A DNA stretch of 64,000 nt, from positions 558,001 to 622,000 of the forward strand of contig JBEVXH010000001.1 of NCBI GenBank assembly GCA_040506195.1. Direction: 5' to 3'. The stretch is from Thiodiazotropha sp040506195 (GTDB lineage: Bacteria; Pseudomonadota; Gammaproteobacteria; Chromatiales; Chromatiaceae). The translations under genes and the position numbers were made by a program. The stretch's first letter is position 1. Each line of letters begins with the position of its first letter. Below, piece after piece: positions 60,440 to 64,000 of the stretch. Under the pieces are notes generated by a model. The model was not told the DNA's origin and did not search any database. It worked only from the letters and a program-made list of their open reading frames with translations.

Positions 60440-61078
60440 TCAGTCTGCCGCCCCTTCACGATTCCTCAGTACAGAATCAATCAGGCCGTAGGCTACAGAC
60501 TCCTCGCCTCCCATAAAATTGTCGCGTTCGGTGTCCTCCCCGATCTTCTCCAGACTCTGACCGGTATGCTGGGCCAGGATGGAGTTCAAACGCTCCCGCA
60601 ACAACAGAATCTCTTTCGCATGAATCTCTATATCTGTCGCCTGTCCCTGGAAACCACCCAGGGGTTGGTGGATCATCATACGGGAATTCGGCAGGCAATA
60701 CCGCTTTCCCTTTGCGCCACCCGCCAACAATAACGCCCCCATGCTTGCTGCCTGACCGATACACATGGTACTGACATCAGGACGGACAAACTGCATGGTA
60801 TCGTAGATAGAGAGGCCCGCAGTGACCGATCCTCCAGGTGAATTGATATAGAGGTGAATATCCTTGTCAGGATTCTCCGACTCAAGAAACAGGAGCTGGG
60901 CAACAACCAGATTGGCCATATGATCTTCGACCGGCCCAACCAGAAAGATAACCCGCTCCTTGAGCAGTCTCGAATAGATATCGAAAGAGCGCTCACCCCT
61001 GGCTGTCTGCTCAATGACAATCGGTACCAGACCAAGGTTTTGTGCATCCGGCATTCCTGATGAAAACTGTTCGTTCAT
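60440..61078 (-). CDS. clpP: ClpP protease subunit
   Basis: The 212-residue serine protease has catalytic S112 (GQAASMGALLL), H137 (MMIHQPLGG) and D186 (EDTERDNFM), and the ClpP start RGERSFDIYSRLLKERVIFL. It has a short propeptide-like N-terminus (MNEQFSSGMPDAQNLGL). It forms the barrel served by ClpX. It follows tig after 21 bases. Confidence 0.97.
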   Translation of the reverse strand: MNEQFSSGMPDAQNLGLVPIVIEQTARGERSFDIYSRLLKERVIFLVGPVEDHMANLVVAQLLFLESENPDKDIHLYINSPGGSVTAGLSIYDTMQFVRPDVSTMCIGQAASMGALLLAGGAKGKRYCLPNSRMMIHQPLGGFQGQATDIEIHAKEILLLRERLNSILAQHTGQSLEKIGEDTERDNFMGGEESVAYGLIDSVLRNREGAAD

Positions 61079-61099
61079 AGCTGCTTTTTTTCCTCAGGG

Positions 61100-62386
61100 T
61101 CAACCCTGCTCTGTCAACGCGGCGAATGTGGTCTCATCATCCACCACTTCCACCTGCTCTATGACCCAGTCGACTACCTGGTCTTCCAAAACCACGTTCT
61201 GTACCGAAGCCAATTGTTGCTGATTGCCATAGTAGAACTTGACAACATCTTCCGGCTGCTCGTAGCTGGCCGCATACTCCTCAATTGTCTGGCGTACACG
61301 ATCGTTATCGACCTGAATCTCGTTTTGTTTAATGATCTCACCAATCAATAGGCCCAGGGTCACACGCCGCCTGGCCTGATCTTCAAACATCTCACGGGGC
61401 AATTCGAAACTACCGGCTCCCTGTCCCATCTGTTCCCGAGTCTGCTTACGCAGCGCCTCGATCTCCTCCTCGATCAGCGCCTTGGGAATGTCGATCTTAT
61501 TCTGCTCGAAAATAAGATCCATCGCCTGACTCTTTATCCGAGCCTTGACACGCTGTGAAAGTTCACGCCGCATGTTTTCCTGGATATCTTCCTTCAGTTT
61601 ATCCACACCTTCACCGGCACCAAAGTCCTTGGCGAAATCATCATCGACTTGGGGAAGCACTTCCTCCGCAACCTCATTCACCTCGACTTCGAACGTTACC
61701 GGTTTTCCCGCCAGTTCTTCCACCCGGTAATCCTCGGGGAATTGCAGGTCAATGGAGCGTTTCTCCTCTTTGACCATTCCCACCAGACCACTCTCAAAGC
61801 CCTCGATCATGCGATTGGAACCGAGCACGAGATCCACGTTTTCGGCACTGCCGCCCTCGAACGCCTCCCCATCGACCAAACCCTTGAAGCTGATCTTCAC
61901 TTGATCACCCTCGGCAGCGGCACGGTCTACGCTGTTCCAGGCAGCACGCTGTTTGCGCAGTTTTTCGATCATATCCTCGACATCCTGCGCGGTGATCTCC
62001 GCAACGGGCTGCTTGATCTCTCCCGTGAGCTCGGTCAATTTGATATCAGGCATAACCTCCAGGGTGGCCACATAACTGAATAATCCCTCTTCGGTGCTCT
62101 CCTTGGGCTCGATCTTCGGCATCCCCGCGGGTTGCAGCTTCTCCTGCTGGATCGCCTCCTGGTAGCTGCTCTCGATCATTTGACCATAGACCTCCTGCAG
62201 GACCTGGCCACCGTAATTTCGGCGCAACAAATTCATAGGTACTTTTCCCGGACGAAAGCCATCCAGTTTGGCGGTTCGACCAATCTGCTTCAGACGCTTG
62301 GTGACCTCCACCTCAATCTGCTCAGCCGGCAATTCGACCGTAACGTGTCGCTCTAGCCCTTCACCCGATTCCACCGAAACTTGCAT
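61100..62386 (-). CDS. tig: Trigger factor
   Basis: The 428-residue ribosome-bound chaperone has an N-terminal ribosome-binding domain with the signature GFRPGKVPMNLLRRNYG, an FKBP-type middle domain (GDQVKISFKGLVDGEAFEGG, residues 155-240) and the helical C-terminal chaperone arms. It assists nascent proteins as they leave the ribosome. It starts the tig-clpP-clpX unit and lies 93 bases after tRNA-Leu. Confidence 0.97.
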   Translation of the reverse strand: MQVSVESGEGLERHVTVELPAEQIEVEVTKRLKQIGRTAKLDGFRPGKVPMNLLRRNYGGQVLQEVYGQMIESSYQEAIQQEKLQPAGMPKIEPKESTEEGLFSYVATLEVMPDIKLTELTGEIKQPVAEITAQDVEDMIEKLRKQRAAWNSVDRAAAEGDQVKISFKGLVDGEAFEGGSAENVDLVLGSNRMIEGFESGLVGMVKEEKRSIDLQFPEDYRVEELAGKPVTFEVEVNEVAEEVLPQVDDDFAKDFGAGEGVDKLKEDIQENMRRELSQRVKARIKSQAMDLIFEQNKIDIPKALIEEEIEALRKQTREQMGQGAGSFELPREMFEDQARRRVTLGLLIGEIIKQNEIQVDNDRVRQTIEEYAASYEQPEDVVKFYYGNQQQLASVQNVVLEDQVVDWVIEQVEVVDDETTFAALTEQG

Positions 62387-62479
62387 GGTTCTTCTCCTGA
62401 CAGCCTTGATCTGTCACTATATATTTGTAAAAACTGGAAATATCCTGGAAATTGCAATTGGCAATCACGAGGAAAAAAC

Positions 62480-62564
<85 letters not shown>

Positions 62565-62795
62565 TTGCAGCTTGGACGCGGCAAAAAAACACCATAGCCC
62601 TGCTGTGAACTCATCATTATAGCGATGAACGGTGGAAGTCTCCAAGCCAATTGCTTCTAAACAGCGTTATCCGCCTATTGCCAATGGCCTGAAATCATGC
62701 TGTCCCACTTCGTTGCTGCAATCTATCCATCATGCAATTAGACGGCCTTGTTGAACCCATGCGGCAGATACCACCATACCTGCGCGGGATGTCGC

Positions 62796-64000
62796 TTAAC
62801 TGTTAACCTCAACCCTGTCGACACGTTGAAATCCACGAGGAAGCTTACCTCCCCTACGTCCACGTTCACCTTGATAACCGTCCAGGTCTGACGGCTTGAG
62901 TACGATATACCTTTTGCCTGCATGAGCGGTAAGGCTGGCACCTTGGGGCACCACTGCCAGAGCGACCACGAACTCCTCCCTCGAAGCCACACGCTTGGCG
63001 GGAATACCGATAATCTTGTTACCCTTGCCACGCGCGAGTTGTGGCAGTTCGTAGAGAGGGAAAACCAGCATGCGGCCCTCATTGGAGATAGCCACGACTC
63101 TATCATGGCTATGGTCCGATATGACGCCAGGCTGCAGAACCCGGGCTCCTTTCGGCAACGACAACAGGGCCTTGCCGGATTTATTCTTGGCCAGCATATC
63201 GGATAATTTGACCCGAAATCCATACCCCGCATCGGAGGCGAGCAGATATTCCCCATCAGGATCGCCACCGACAACGGCCATGAAAGTCGCACCGGCAGCC
63301 GGTGAGAGACGGCCGGTCAGGGGTTCTCCCTGACTGCGGGCGGAAGGCAGAGTATGGGCCAGCAGTGAATAGCTACGCCCGTTGGAATCGATAAATACCG
63401 CCTGTTGATTGCTGCGCAATCGCGCAGCGGCCAAAAAGTTGTCACCCGCCCGGTAGTTCAGTGTCGCCGGATCGATTTCATGGCCCTTGGCGGAACGCGC
63501 CCACCCCTTTTCGGACAGCACCACGGTAACCGCCTCACTCGGGGTCAGGTCGGTCTCTGCCAGTGCCTCCGCTGACTCACGCCGAACAATGGGTGAGCGG
63601 CGTTGATCCCCATACTGTTCAGCATCGGCCTTGAGCTCCCTGCGAATCAGGGTACGCAGTCGTTGGTTGGAACCGAGAATCAATTCCAGAGACTTTCGTT
63701 CCTGCTCCAACTCATCCTGTTCACCGCGAATCTTCATCTCTTCCAGCTTGGCCAGATGGCGCAGGCGCAGGTTGAGGATCGCTTCTGCCTGAGTCTCCGA
63801 GAGGGAAAATCTCCTTATCAACTCGGCTTTGGGGTCCTCTTCATGGCGGATAATGGCGATCACCTCGTCGATATTGAGGTAAGCGATCATCAAGCCCTCG
63901 AGGATATGCAGACGATCCAGCACCTGGTCCAACCGATACTGCAGACGCCTGCGCACTGTTTCGGTGCGAAACTGCAACCACTCCTTGAGCAGGGAGCGAA
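62796..64000 (-). CDS. parC: DNA topoisomerase IV subunit A, C-terminal part (cut by window edge)
   Basis: The reading frame enters from the right edge (RSLLKEWLQFRTETV) and ends at 62796, giving about 400 residues. It includes the coiled-coil and DNA-gate end (LDRLHILEGLMIAYLNIDEV, EAILNLRLRHLAKLEEMKI) and the beta-pinwheel C-terminal domain, which is diverged from GyrA and lacks the GyrA-box, so ParC is preferred. Topoisomerase IV separates linked daughter chromosomes. The catalytic tyrosine lies outside the window. The 231-base space to tRNA-Leu holds no gene that I recognise. Confidence 0.92.
   Translation of the reverse strand, partial: RSLLKEWLQFRTETVRRRLQYRLDQVLDRLHILEGLMIAYLNIDEVIAIIRHEEDPKAELIRRFSLSETQAEAILNLRLRHLAKLEEMKIRGEQDELEQERKSLELILGSNQRLRTLIRRELKADAEQYGDQRRSPIVRRESAEALAETDLTPSEAVTVVLSEKGWARSAKGHEIDPATLNYRAGDNFLAAARLRSNQQAVFIDSNGRSYSLLAHTLPSARSQGEPLTGRLSPAAGATFMAVVGGDPDGEYLLASDAGYGFRVKLSDMLAKNKSGKALLSLPKGARVLQPGVISDHSHDRVVAISNEGRMLVFPLYELPQLARGKGNKIIGIPAKRVASREEFVVALAVVPQGASLTAHAGKRYIVLKPSDLDGYQGERGRRGGKLPRGFQRVDRVEVNS

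Overview
The window is a chromosomal segment with about 48 protein genes and three tRNA genes, from a gammaproteobacterium. The evidence for this is the order parC / tRNA-Leu / tig-clpP-clpX-lon-hupB / tRNA-Val / tRNA-Asp / ppiD, the bamC-dapA pair, gcvR next to a Bcp-type peroxiredoxin, and the ispG, fabI, uup and cca types. Several genes point to a sulfur-oxidizing lifestyle, as in Chromatiales and related free-living or symbiotic sulfur oxidizers. These are a sulfide:quinone oxidoreductase with all three expected cysteines, a second SQR-like flavoprotein, a rhodanese-tusA-dsrE2 sulfur-transfer operon divergent from cysG (siroheme synthesis), another rhodanese, an Atm1-type exporter, and two Crp/Fnr regulators with unusual cysteines. 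The genus cannot be read directly from the sequence.

Layout. 1-13992: uup end, trpB2, an orphan response regulator, Crp/Fnr plus a small conserved protein, a GlcG/HbpS-like protein, ispG, sqr, the dapA-bamC-MBL hydrolase group, gcvR, bcp, one complete MITE-like element, then phoH. 14089-22437: an eight-helix hybrid kinase, a Cys-containing Crp/Fnr followed by a DUF2892 membrane protein, an AI-2E family permease, a LysR regulator and a FadL porin. 22531-25663: a second MITE-like element, dsrE2-tusA-rhd and cysG. 25806-31928: a rhodanese, a NarL/NarX-like two-component pair, cca and atm1. 32148-40192: an S24-like protein without a DNA-binding domain, an RND adaptor, an HMA-like mini-protein, the SQR-like flavoprotein, a diguanylate cyclase and an RND pump. 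40392-44296: a DUF815 ATPase, a chemoreceptor and a secreted double-PilJ protein. 44420-52487: a five-gene peptide ABC importer operon. 52782-64000: fabI and the proteostasis cluster with tRNAs, ending in partial parC.

The most distinctive structural signal is a dispersed inverted-repeat family, here called MITE-A, with seven sites in the window. One is a complete 319-bp copy with 31-bp terminal inverted repeats matching at 30 of 31 positions and flanked by TA. The other six are partial or solo ends. One copy sits at the translation start of the RND pump and appears to supply its start codon. Another supplies the stop codon region of the LysR gene. A third lies against the 3' end of the chemoreceptor gene. 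A separate 204-bp element (MITE-B) lies between two facing terminators.

No CRISPR array, prophage, rRNA operon or intact transposase gene was seen. Nothing in the window can be called a proven new system. The best candidates for new biology are the secreted double-PilJ protein paired with a chemoreceptor, the membrane-tethered peptide-binding protein with two fused ATPases, the SQR-like protein lacking its central cysteine downstream of a hairpin-rich leader, and the cysteine-bearing Crp regulator with a perfect operator-like palindrome before a DUF2892 gene.
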